Shown: positions 45,125-53,033 of the stretch, piece by piece
Layout of the letters: each line of letters starts with the position of its first letter
Numbering within the stretch: the stretch's first letter is position 1
Source: Streptomyces sp. YIM 130001
GTDB lineage: Bacteria > Actinomycetota > Actinomycetes > Streptomycetales > Streptomycetaceae
Assembly (NCBI RefSeq): GCF_003574445.1
Contig: NZ_KZ984549.1
Location: forward strand, 124,001-188,000
Direction: 5' to 3'
DNA length: 64,000 bases
Program-made: the position numbers and the translations under genes
Notes under the pieces: model-generated
Database searches by the model: none
What the model saw: the letters and a program-made list of their open reading frames with translations, nothing else
Told to the model about the DNA's origin: nothing

Positions 45125-46172
45125 GGCGGGCGCTCCTCATCCGTGCGGCCTGCTTGCGCAGCACTGCGGCGACCCGCAGGGCCAGGATCCGGTCGACGGC
45201 GATGGCGAGCAGCAGCAGGATGCCGTTGATCGCGGTGACCCATACGGAGCTGACGCCGATGGCCGGCAGGACACTGTTGATGGAGGTCAGGAGAAGGGCG
45301 CCGAGGGCGGCTCCGTAGACCGTGCCGGAGCCTCCGGTGAAGGCGACTCCGCCGACCACCACGGCGCTGACGACGGTGAGTTCGTAGCCGGAGCCGGTGG
45401 CGGAGTCGACGTTGCCGAAGCGTGCCAGGTACAGGGCGCCGGCCAGTCCGGCGAGTGCTCCGCACAGGACGTACGCCGACATGATGCGGCCGCGGACCGG
45501 GATGCCGGCCAGCTGGGCCGCCTCGGGGCTCGAGCCGAGGGCGTACATCTCGCGTCCGCTGCGGTAGCTGCGCAGGTAGTAGCCGACGCAGAAGACGACG
45601 GCGGCGGCGAGCAGGGCGAGGTAGGGGACGACCCAGATGCCGTTGTGGCCGAAGCCGACGAAACCGTCGGGGAGGCTGTCGGCGGTGATCTGGCGGGAGC
45701 CGACCCAGATGGAGTCGATGCCGCGCACGATGTACAGGGTGCCCAGGGTCACGACGAGGGCCGGGACCTTTCCGAGGCTGACCAGGGCTCCGTTGAGCGC
45801 GCCGAACAGGGCGCCGAGGCCGACGGCGAGTACGACAGCGTTGAGTGAACTCCCGCCGCTCTGCAGGTGGTTGCCTGCCGCGAAGGCGGAGATGCCGAGC
45901 ACCGAGCCGACCGAGAGGTCGACGTTGCGGGTGATGACGACGACGGCCTGGCCGGTGGCGACGAGCACCAGGATGGTGGCGTTGAGCAGCAGGTCGGTGA
46001 CTCCCTGCCGGGACAGGAACTCGGTGTTCGACAGCTGGGTGGCGAGCAGCATCAGCACCAGTACGGCGGCGACGGCCAGCTCGCGGGCCTTGAACACCTT
46101 GTCTATGAAGCGTCGTCGGGCGGCGCCCTCGGGCGGCGCGTCCTCGGCGACGGGTGGGGCGGTCAGAGTCAT
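45117..46172 (-). CDS. Rhamnose-type ABC transporter permease 1 (351 aa)
   Basis: A CUT2-family permease. The ATG at 46172 overlaps the ATPase stop (ATGA), so the start is well supported; the longer in-frame upstream version is not used. Motifs: [83 protein letters not shown]. Two permeases in tandem are normal for this family. Confidence 0.88.
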   Translation of the reverse strand: MTLTAPPVAEDAPPEGAARRRFIDKVFKARELAVAAVLVLMLLATQLSNTEFLSRQGVTDLLLNATILVLVATGQAVVVITRNVDLSVGSVLGISAFAAGNHLQSGGSSLNAVVLAVGLGALFGALNGALVSLGKVPALVVTLGTLYIVRGIDSIWVGSRQITADSLPDGFVGFGHNGIWVVPYLALLAAAVVFCVGYYLRSYRSGREMYALGSSPEAAQLAGIPVRGRIMSAYVLCGALAGLAGALYLARFGNVDSATGSGYELTVVSAVVVGGVAFTGGSGTVYGAALGALLLTSINSVLPAIGVSSVWVTAINGILLLLAIAVDRILALRVAAVLRKQAARMRSARHA

Positions 46173-47698
46173 GCCGCCTTCCCCTCTCGGTTCGCGCGGC
46201 CGGTCGCGGCCGCCATCACGGTCTCCTCGGTCGCCTCGCCCCGGGTCAACTCGGCGGTCAGGCGCCCCTCGTGCATGACGAGCACGCGGTCGGCCATGCC
46301 GAGGATCTCGGGCAGGTCGGAGGAGATCATCAGTACGGCGACACCTTCGGCGGCGAGGGACGACAGGAGCCGGTGCACCTCGGCCTTGGTGCCGACATCG
46401 ATGCCACGCGTGGGTTCGTCGACGATGAGCACCTGCGGGTTGGTCGCCAGCCATTTGGCGAGTACGACCTTTTGCTGGTTGCCTCCGGAGAGCGTGCCGA
46501 CGACGTCGGCGAGGCGTGCGTACTTCACCTGGAGGCGGACCGCCCAGTCGAGCGAACGGCTGCGCTCCGCACCGCGGTTCATCAGGCCGGCGCGGGTCGT
46601 CTCGGCGAAGCCGGTCAGTCCGATGTTGCGCTCGATGGACATGTCCATCACCAGGCCCTGGGCGCGGCGGTCCTCCGGCACGAGGGCGAGCCCGGCGTGC
46701 ATCGCGAGGCTCGGGGCGCCCGGCTTGAGTCCCTGGCCGAGCACCTCGACCTGCCCGCCGTCGAAGCGGTCGACGCCGAAGACGGCGCGGGCGACCTCGC
46801 TGCGTCCGGCACCCACCAGGCCTGCGAGGCCGACGATTTCGCCGCGCCGCACCTCGAAGGAGACGTCGGTGAACACGCCCTCGCGGGTCAACCTCTTCAC
46901 GTTCAGGGCGACTTCGCCGATCTCGGTGTCCTGCTTGGGGTACAGCTCGGCGAGGTCGCGGCCCACCATGCGGCGTACCAGTTCGTCCTCGGCGAGGCCG
47001 GCCACGGGTTCGCTCGCCACCCAGCCGCCGTCGCGCAGGGTGGTGACGCGCTGGCAGAGCTCGAAGATCTCCTCGAGGCGGTGCGAGATGAAGAGCACGG
47101 CGGTGCCCTGCTCGCGCAGCGCCCGCACGACGCCGAACAGGCGGGCGACCTCGCTGCCGGTGAGGGCCGCGGTGGGCTCGTCCATGATCAGGACGCGGGC
47201 GTCGAACGACAACGCCTTGGCGATCTCGACGAGTTGCTGGTCGGCGATGGACAGGCCGCGGGCCGGCTGGTCGGCGTCGAGTGCGACACCGAGGCGGGCG
47301 AAGAGGCCGTCTGCCGCGCTCTTCACCGCCCGATGGTCGACCCGGCCGAGCGAGCGGCGTGGCTGGCGGCCCATGAAGATGTTCTCGGCGATGGAGAGGT
47401 CGGGGAAGAGCGTGGGTTCCTGGTAGATGACCGCGACGCCGGCATCGCGGGCATCGGCGGGGCCGTTGAACTGTACGGGCTTGCCGTCGAGCAGGACCGT
47501 GCCCGTGTCGGGTCGGTGCACCCCGGCGAGCGTCTTGATCAGCGTCGACTTGCCCGCGCCGTTCTCGCCCGCCAGGGCGTGGGCTTCGCCGGCGTACAGG
47601 CGCAGCGAGACTCCGCGCAGCGCGCGCACGGCTCCGAAGGACTTGCTCGCTCCCTCCAGAGCGAGCACCGGAGTCGTCTCCGGTTCAGATTGCGTCAT
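46169..47698 (-). CDS. Rhamnose-type ABC transporter ATPase (509 aa)
   Basis: The double ATPase: [23 protein letters not shown] (Walker A), [18 protein letters not shown] with [11 protein letters not shown] (degenerate signature, Walker B) in domain 1, and [15 protein letters not shown] with [14 protein letters not shown] in domain 2. The ATG at 47698 follows GGAGA; the upstream in-frame continuation of 46 residues is a shadow. It is the first gene of the operon, with the promoter and operators in the 395-nt gap upstream (47699-48093). Confidence 0.88.
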   Translation of the reverse strand: MTQSEPETTPVLALEGASKSFGAVRALRGVSLRLYAGEAHALAGENGAGKSTLIKTLAGVHRPDTGTVLLDGKPVQFNGPADARDAGVAVIYQEPTLFPDLSIAENIFMGRQPRRSLGRVDHRAVKSAADGLFARLGVALDADQPARGLSIADQQLVEIAKALSFDARVLIMDEPTAALTGSEVARLFGVVRALREQGTAVLFISHRLEEIFELCQRVTTLRDGGWVASEPVAGLAEDELVRRMVGRDLAELYPKQDTEIGEVALNVKRLTREGVFTDVSFEVRRGEIVGLAGLVGAGRSEVARAVFGVDRFDGGQVEVLGQGLKPGAPSLAMHAGLALVPEDRRAQGLVMDMSIERNIGLTGFAETTRAGLMNRGAERSRSLDWAVRLQVKYARLADVVGTLSGGNQQKVVLAKWLATNPQVLIVDEPTRGIDVGTKAEVHRLLSSLAAEGVAVLMISSDLPEILGMADRVLVMHEGRLTAELTRGEATEETVMAAATGRANREGKAA

Positions 47699-47781
47699 CG
47701 GGTGGTCTCCATGAGAGTGCCGACAGATGTGCCCGGATCGGGGCCGTTGGAGTTCCCGTCCATGCCCTGCAGCCAGCTGAC

Positions 47782-47793
47782 TGAAATGTTTCA
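47782..47793. promoter_or_regulatory. LacI-type operator 1 upstream of the rhamnose-type operon
   Basis: TGAAATGTTTCA has 5-bp arms TGAAA/TTTCA around TG and lies about 85-95 nt upstream of the ATPase start codon at 47698. Confidence 0.55.
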
Positions 47794-47870
47794 AACAGGT
47801 AGCCGGGAAGCTAGTTCCGTGGAGAGCCCAGGTCAATAGGCCGGACGGGATTGGGCAGTTGCGTGCTTCA

Positions 47871-47882
47871 TGAATCGATTCA
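47871..47882. promoter_or_regulatory. Palindrome TGAATCGATTCA, possible operator 2
   Basis: A perfect 12-bp palindrome with a central CG, like LacI-family operators, about 175 nt upstream of the ATPase start codon. It shares the outer TGAA/TTCA with the site at 47782 and could be a second operator. It could also control an unknown neighbour. Confidence 0.4.
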
Positions 47883-48093
47883 GGAAGAGGTACGGATCAC
47901 GGTTCCGGATCGACTCCTGGGACGCCCCGTCGGAGGCCGGGGCGCGGCAGGCGGCGGCCCGCGTCGCCGCGACGCGGGCCGGCGGGCTTTCGGCGGCTTC
48001 GGCGGTTTCGACGGCTTCGACGGTTTCGGATCATCCACGCACGCGGCGCGGGCAGTTGCCGTCCGCGCCGGTGCCGTACGGGGACTACTCGGC

Positions 48094-49482
48094 TCAGCGC
48101 CCCCGCACGCCGAGGTCCGCGAGCATCCTCCGCTGGTGGCGGTGACCCACGGTCTCGTAGCCGATCACCGTGACGTACGGGCTCAGCATGATCACGAGCA
48201 GGCAGACCGCGACCGGCGCCCCGGCTGCCGCGAGGAGCACGGCCGCGGCAAGGACGACGAGCGTGGCGGTGAGCAGCAGGAGGTGGAACCGGTCCGTCGC
48301 GGAGAGCAGCAGCGTGTGCAGGAGAAAGACCGTCAGGAGGTAGAGGCCGACGGGCAGGGCGAGAGACACGATCACGGCCGCTTCGCCGAGTTCCGTGTGG
48401 TGCTCCATGTACAGGCCCGCCACATGCAGGCCCGCGCCCGCCCCGGCGATCCCCATGAACAGCAGGATGTGCCCGTAGCCGAACAGGTAGCCCCGGCCGC
48501 GACGGTGCACCAGGACGTCGCCGAACGGGGTGGAGAAGTACACCCACCACATGCCGAAGGTCAGCCCCACGCCCGCGACGACGACGGCGATCGCGTCGAT
48601 GCTCCAGTCCGTACCGTGCGCCCCGCCGAGCAGGTCACCCGAGGAGGCCACCGTGCCGACCACGGCCTCGCCGAGAGTGATGATCGCGAACAGGCTGTAC
48701 CGCTCCGCCATATGGTGCGGATGCCAGGGAGTGCCGCCGGCGCTGCCCTGGCTGAGTGCGGGAAGGAGCAGTTCGAGCACTCCGAGCAGCGGGACGGCGA
48801 CGACGACCAGCCACGTCGGAAGGTGCACGAAGGCGATGACCACCCAGCCGATCTGTGCGATCGCGATCCAGCGCATGTTCGCCATGCCCACTCGGCGGTA
48901 CGCGGCGGACTCTCGGGAGGCACGCCACCACTGCGCGACCATCGCGATCCGCATCACCACATAGCCGAGGACGATCCCGCGCAACTCGAGGCGGCCGCCC
49001 TCGTCCACGGAATGGAACATCGCGGGCAGTCCGAGCGCGAACACGACGACGCCCACCATCTGAACCATCGTCAGGAGACGGTCGAGCCAGTCGTCCGTGC
49101 CGAACGCCGAGGCGAACCAGCTGAAGCTGATCCAGGCGACACTGATCGCGAACATTGCGAGCGCGAACGCGGTCGTCGCGTGCCCCACATGCCCCTCGGC
49201 GAGCAGCTCCGCGAACTGTGCCGCGGCCGTCCCCACCGCGACCACGAAGGTCAGGTCGAAGAGCAGCTCCAGCGGGGTGGAGGCGCGTTCGTGCTCGTCG
49301 GGGTCGCGGCCCGCCATCGGCACCCGGCGGTGCGCGGTCCCCGTCACGTCCGCGCCGTCGGGGCGCGGCGCTGCGACGGCGCCTGCCGACGCGGCGCGGT
49401 GGGTGCTGTCGGTGGGGCGCTGCGATGCGTCGCGGGAGTGCGACGCATCGGTGTCATCGGGGTCCGTCATGTTCAGCATCAT
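48094..49482 (-). CDS. LtrA-like membrane protein (462 aa)
   Basis: A multi-spanning membrane protein of the low-temperature-requirement A family. Motifs include ERASTPLELLFDLTFVVAVGTAAAQFAELL, ASAFGTDDWLDRLLTMVQMVGVVVFALGLP, ERYSLFAIITLGEAVVGTV and MWWVYFSTPFGDVLVHRRGRGYLFGYGHILLFMGI. The family's molecular role is unknown. The N-terminal 70 residues are hydrophilic. The start is chosen at the ATG at 49482; nearby Mets at 49479 and 49470 are equally possible as no ribosome site stands out. It lies 19 nt after the stop of the symporter gene on the same strand, so it is probably co-transcribed with it. Confidence 0.8.
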   Translation of the reverse strand: MMLNMTDPDDTDASHSRDASQRPTDSTHRAASAGAVAAPRPDGADVTGTAHRRVPMAGRDPDEHERASTPLELLFDLTFVVAVGTAAAQFAELLAEGHVGHATTAFALAMFAISVAWISFSWFASAFGTDDWLDRLLTMVQMVGVVVFALGLPAMFHSVDEGGRLELRGIVLGYVVMRIAMVAQWWRASRESAAYRRVGMANMRWIAIAQIGWVVIAFVHLPTWLVVVAVPLLGVLELLLPALSQGSAGGTPWHPHHMAERYSLFAIITLGEAVVGTVASSGDLLGGAHGTDWSIDAIAVVVAGVGLTFGMWWVYFSTPFGDVLVHRRGRGYLFGYGHILLFMGIAGAGAGLHVAGLYMEHHTELGEAAVIVSLALPVGLYLLTVFLLHTLLLSATDRFHLLLLTATLVVLAAAVLLAAAGAPVAVCLLVIMLSPYVTVIGYETVGHRHQRRMLADLGVRGR

Positions 49483-49501
49483 GCCGCAGACGGCGGCTGC
49501 T

Positions 49502-51241
49502 TCAGCGTGCGAACTGCCGCGGGTCCGGGGACTGCGGCGGGTACCGGGGCGGGGCCTGCTGCGCATGTCGCCCGGTGTGGTGGCCCCCGGCGCGTACGGC
49601 ACCGAGCCACGCGAACAGGAAGCCTGCCGGGATCGTGACGAGGCCGGGAGTCTGGAGCGGGAACCAGTGGAAGTCGCGGTCGGGGAAGAGGGCGATCGGA
49701 GTGCCTGACGCGGCCGGTGAGAACGCCATCAGGAGGGTGATCAGCGGCAGCGTCCCGTACACGGTCCAGCGCACCGCGCCTGCCGGGAACCCGCGCCGGA
49801 ACAGCGCGAACAGCAGGACCGGCGGCAGCACGGAGGCGGCTGCGGCGAAGGAGTACGACAGGAACACCTGCGGGCTGCGGCCTCCGGTCCCCACCGCGAC
49901 GAGTACGGCCGCGGCCCCGATCCCGGTCACCACCCAGCGCGCGAGCCGGACTTCGCCGGCCATCGAGCGCCCGGCGGAGGGGGGCGAGTCCGGCCGCGCG
50001 TCGGTGCGGTGACGACCGGTGTCGGTGCGCGGGGTGGTAGCCGTGCGCGGGATGGCGCCGCTTTCCAGGGCCCTGCGGGGTCGGCCGCCGAGGTCACGGA
50101 CGACCGCGGAGGCGGCGGCCAGGGTGATGCCGGCGACCGTCGACAGTGCCGTGATGAACACCGCGCAGGCCACCACGGCGAAGAGCACGCTCTCCCGAGG
50201 TCCGGCGGCCGTCGGGTCGAGCGCCGCGGTGACCAGCAGCAGCGCCGTGCTCCCGCCAGGATCGGCGCCCGCGATGGCCTGTGCACCGACGAGCGCCGCC
50301 GCGCCGAGACCGATGACGACCACGGCGGCGCACACCACGGCGACGGGCGTGACGGCCCAGACGGTCGCACGCCGCGCACTGCCGGTGCCGCGCAGCGGGT
50401 ACAGACGCATGGTGATGTGCGGCATGCAGGCCGCACCGAGGATCAGGGTCAGCTGAAAGCTGATCAGATCGAGGCGTCCGGCCACCTCATGGCCGAACTG
50501 CAGGCCCGGTGTGCCGTACGCCGCCCTCTGACCGCTGCCGTTGCGCGCGGCATCGAGGAGGCTGGTGACCGACCAGCCGAACCGGTCGAGTACGAGCCCC
50601 GCCACCAGTACGACGACGCCGACCACCACGAAGATCTTGAGGATCTGGACGTACCCGGTGCCGCGCATGCCGCCGAAGGCCGAGTAGCACACCATCAGGG
50701 CACCGCCCGCGACGGTGCAGCCGGCGAAGGCTGAGGTGGGCAGGTCGAACATGGCGGTCATGATCCGCCCGGCGGTGGCCAGTTGGACGACGAGCAGCGG
50801 GAAGAGTACGACGAGTGCGGCGACCCCGAGAGCATGTCGCGCGCGGGCGTCGGCGAAGCGTTCGGTGAGGAAGTCCCCGAGCGTGTACACCCCCGGCCGG
50901 CGCAGCGGCCCGGCGAGTACGGCCATGACCAGGACCAGCGAGACGACCGTGGCGACGGCGAACAGGACGCCGTCGAAACCCGCGAGGGCCACCGCGCCGG
51001 TGGTACTGAGCAGGGTCGCGGCGGACACGTAGTCCCCGGCTATGGCCAGGCCGCCGCCGGCCGGGCCGAGGGCTGCCCCGCCGGCGTAGAAGTGTTCGGG
51101 GTCGTCCTGGTCGGCGGCGGCCAGACCGCAGAGCAACAGCGAGACGGCGACGAAGCCGAGGAAGACGACGAGGGCGAGGGACCGGCCCTCGAACCCCGCG
51201 GCCACCGCGAGCGGCGTGGCATCGACAACGGTGGACGGCAT
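49502..51241 (-). CDS. Sodium:solute symporter (SSS family, ActP-like) (579 aa)
   Basis: A cation-coupled symporter with about 13 transmembrane segments, including EHFYAGGAALGPAGGGLAIAGDYVSAATLLSTTGAVAL, VYTLGDFLTERFADARARHALG, YCYSAFGGMRGTGYVQILKIF-like (MVCYSAFGGMRGTGYVQILKI) and GAACMPHITMRLYPLRG, which match the cation/acetate symporter branch. A long hydrophilic loop (PRTATTPRTDTGRHRTDARPD) interrupts the helices. The substrate could be acetate or another monocarboxylate. Start uncertain: ATG at 51241 or GTG at 51250, with no clear ribosome site. It follows the PucR gene on the same strand. Confidence 0.82.
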   Translation of the reverse strand: MPSTVVDATPLAVAAGFEGRSLALVVFLGFVAVSLLLCGLAAADQDDPEHFYAGGAALGPAGGGLAIAGDYVSAATLLSTTGAVALAGFDGVLFAVATVVSLVLVMAVLAGPLRRPGVYTLGDFLTERFADARARHALGVAALVVLFPLLVVQLATAGRIMTAMFDLPTSAFAGCTVAGGALMVCYSAFGGMRGTGYVQILKIFVVVGVVVLVAGLVLDRFGWSVTSLLDAARNGSGQRAAYGTPGLQFGHEVAGRLDLISFQLTLILGAACMPHITMRLYPLRGTGSARRATVWAVTPVAVVCAAVVVIGLGAAALVGAQAIAGADPGGSTALLLVTAALDPTAAGPRESVLFAVVACAVFITALSTVAGITLAAASAVVRDLGGRPRRALESGAIPRTATTPRTDTGRHRTDARPDSPPSAGRSMAGEVRLARWVVTGIGAAAVLVAVGTGGRSPQVFLSYSFAAAASVLPPVLLFALFRRGFPAGAVRWTVYGTLPLITLLMAFSPAASGTPIALFPDRDFHWFPLQTPGLVTIPAGFLFAWLGAVRAGGHHTGRHAQQAPPRYPPQSPDPRQFAR

Positions 51242-51409
51242 GGCGGCCACCGCATCAGCGCAGGGGCGCCCACGTACAGCGTCTGCCAGGGCTGCTGTGC
51301 GAGGCGACAGGGTCCGGCCGCCGGTACATGTGCGGCCGCACAGTCCCGACGGCCCGTACGCCCCCGAGCCAACTCGCCTGCGGACAACGGGTGGAGACCG
51401 GGCGTTTTC

Positions 51410-52828
51410 TCAATTCGCGAGCAGGCGGCGGGCGGTGAGGGCCAGTGAGATCTCCACGACGTCAGAGGGTTCGGACAGGGAGCGGCCCGTCAGCTGCTCG
51501 AAGCGGCGGAGCCGGTTGAGCACAGTGTTGCGGTGGCAGTAGAGGCGGGTCGCGGCGCGCTGGGCCGAGCCCTGGACGGCCAGCCAGGTGGTCAAGGTCT
51601 CCACCAGGAGGTCCCGGTCGGCCGGGTCGATGCCGTCGAGCGGCCCGAGGACCCGCTCCTCCAACGCGCGGCCCAGGTCGGGCGCCGTGACGACGAGGGC
51701 GTCGGGCAGCTGCTCGTCGAGCAGGACAACTCCCCCTTCTCTGGGGCACGTTCGCAGTGCGACCTCGGCGAGTACCCTCGACTCCCCCACGGCGGCAAGG
51801 CCGTCGACCACCGGTCCTACAGCCGCGCGGACGCCGGTCGCGGTCCTGAGCAGTACCGCGAGCGCAGCGGGGTCGGTGGGCCCGCCGCCGGTCTCGACGG
51901 CCCGGACCGCGGCGGCGGCCGCGGTCGGCTCCGGACCGGTGGATGACAGATGGTGATCAGGCGTCATATCACCGTCGGCAACCGACAGTCGACCCGCGCG
52001 ATGGGGCACGCCGCTGCCGGCTTGTGCTGCGTCGGAGCCACTCTCATCGGCCAGCCGAACGATGCCCAGCTGCCCGTCGCCGGTGGCGTGCCACAGCGCG
52101 CGTACGTCCGGCGGCAGCGCCAGCAGCGGACCCGGCGGGTGCGGGCCCACCGGTGCGGCTGCCACGACCACGTACCGGCCGTCGAGCGGAAGGCCGAGCA
52201 GCGCGGCCGCCTCCGGCAGGTCGGTGACGCGCACGGTGCCGTCCAGGACGGCCGCGGCCGTCAGACGCAGCCTGTTCTCGCGGCGCCAGGCGATGCGGCG
52301 TTCGGTCTGCCGGTAGGAGTCGCTGACGAGGGCGCAGTGCTCGTCGACGAAGTTCCATACGTCGGCGGCGACATGGACGAGCAGTCGCATGTCCTCGGGA
52401 TGCCGCCGCGACGTGTCGTCGACCAGGCCCTGCCACACCATCGCTCCACCGAGCCGGAAGGCGTGCAGTACGGCGTCGAGCGGCACTCCGTGCTCGGCTC
52501 GGGTCGCGCCGATGGCGCGCGAGGTGCGCCGGGCGATCTCCCGGCATTCGACGGGACGGATCAGTGAGGCGATGTTGTGCCGCAGGGACTGGTGCACCTC
52601 CCGCCAAACCGCCGCGGCATCGGCGTCGATCGCGGCACGGTAGGCGGGCTCCCGTTCGCCGAGGTCGGCGACCAGGGCCGTGGTCAGTCCGGCCACGTCG
52701 TCGAGCAGGACCTGAGCGGCCCGGTGCAGTACGGCGACCGACTCCGCGTCGAGCAGGGAGCGGCCGCGGCGCGGCACGGCGTACGGGACGGGAACCTGCC
52801 TGACCCGCGAATGTACGAGATGCGACAT
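51410..52828 (-). CDS. PucR-family transcriptional regulator (472 aa)
   Basis: A PucR/CdaR-type activator. The C-terminal helix-turn-helix is LVETLTTWLAVQGSAQRAATRLYCHRNTVLNRLRRFEQLTGRSLSEPSDVVEISLALTARRLL. The middle carries GGDEF-like/PucR-GAF-type sequence, and the N-terminal region SVAVLHRAAQVLLDDVAGLTTALVADLGEREPAYRAAID resembles the sensor part of Streptomyces PucR-type proteins. The ATG at 52828 has GGAGG 6-7 nt upstream. It is upstream of the symporter gene on the same strand with a 168-nt gap, so it probably regulates that transporter. Confidence 0.88.
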   Translation of the reverse strand: MSHLVHSRVRQVPVPYAVPRRGRSLLDAESVAVLHRAAQVLLDDVAGLTTALVADLGEREPAYRAAIDADAAAVWREVHQSLRHNIASLIRPVECREIARRTSRAIGATRAEHGVPLDAVLHAFRLGGAMVWQGLVDDTSRRHPEDMRLLVHVAADVWNFVDEHCALVSDSYRQTERRIAWRRENRLRLTAAAVLDGTVRVTDLPEAAALLGLPLDGRYVVVAAAPVGPHPPGPLLALPPDVRALWHATGDGQLGIVRLADESGSDAAQAGSGVPHRAGRLSVADGDMTPDHHLSSTGPEPTAAAAAVRAVETGGGPTDPAALAVLLRTATGVRAAVGPVVDGLAAVGESRVLAEVALRTCPREGGVVLLDEQLPDALVVTAPDLGRALEERVLGPLDGIDPADRDLLVETLTTWLAVQGSAQRAATRLYCHRNTVLNRLRRFEQLTGRSLSEPSDVVEISLALTARRLLAN

Positions 52829-53033
52829 GGGCGGCCTCCACCAGGAGTCGGTTCGCTCCGGTGCGCGGACGCCCCGTCCCCGCACCGGATCTACCTGACG
52901 CCCGCAGAATGGCATACCGCCCGGTCGGTACCCCACCCTTCCGGCTCATCGTTCTCATCACGGTCCCGCAACGCAGCCTGCGCCGGCCCCGGGCCGCCGC
53001 CTTCCGCAGGGGCGTCCCGAGCGCCGGAGTCGT

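Noticed and set aside
47870..48145. 91-codon plus-strand frame upstream of the rhamnose-type operon
   Set aside because: Overlaps the end of the LtrA gene on the other strand, is low in complexity with short Ser/Ala repeats and has no ribosome site.
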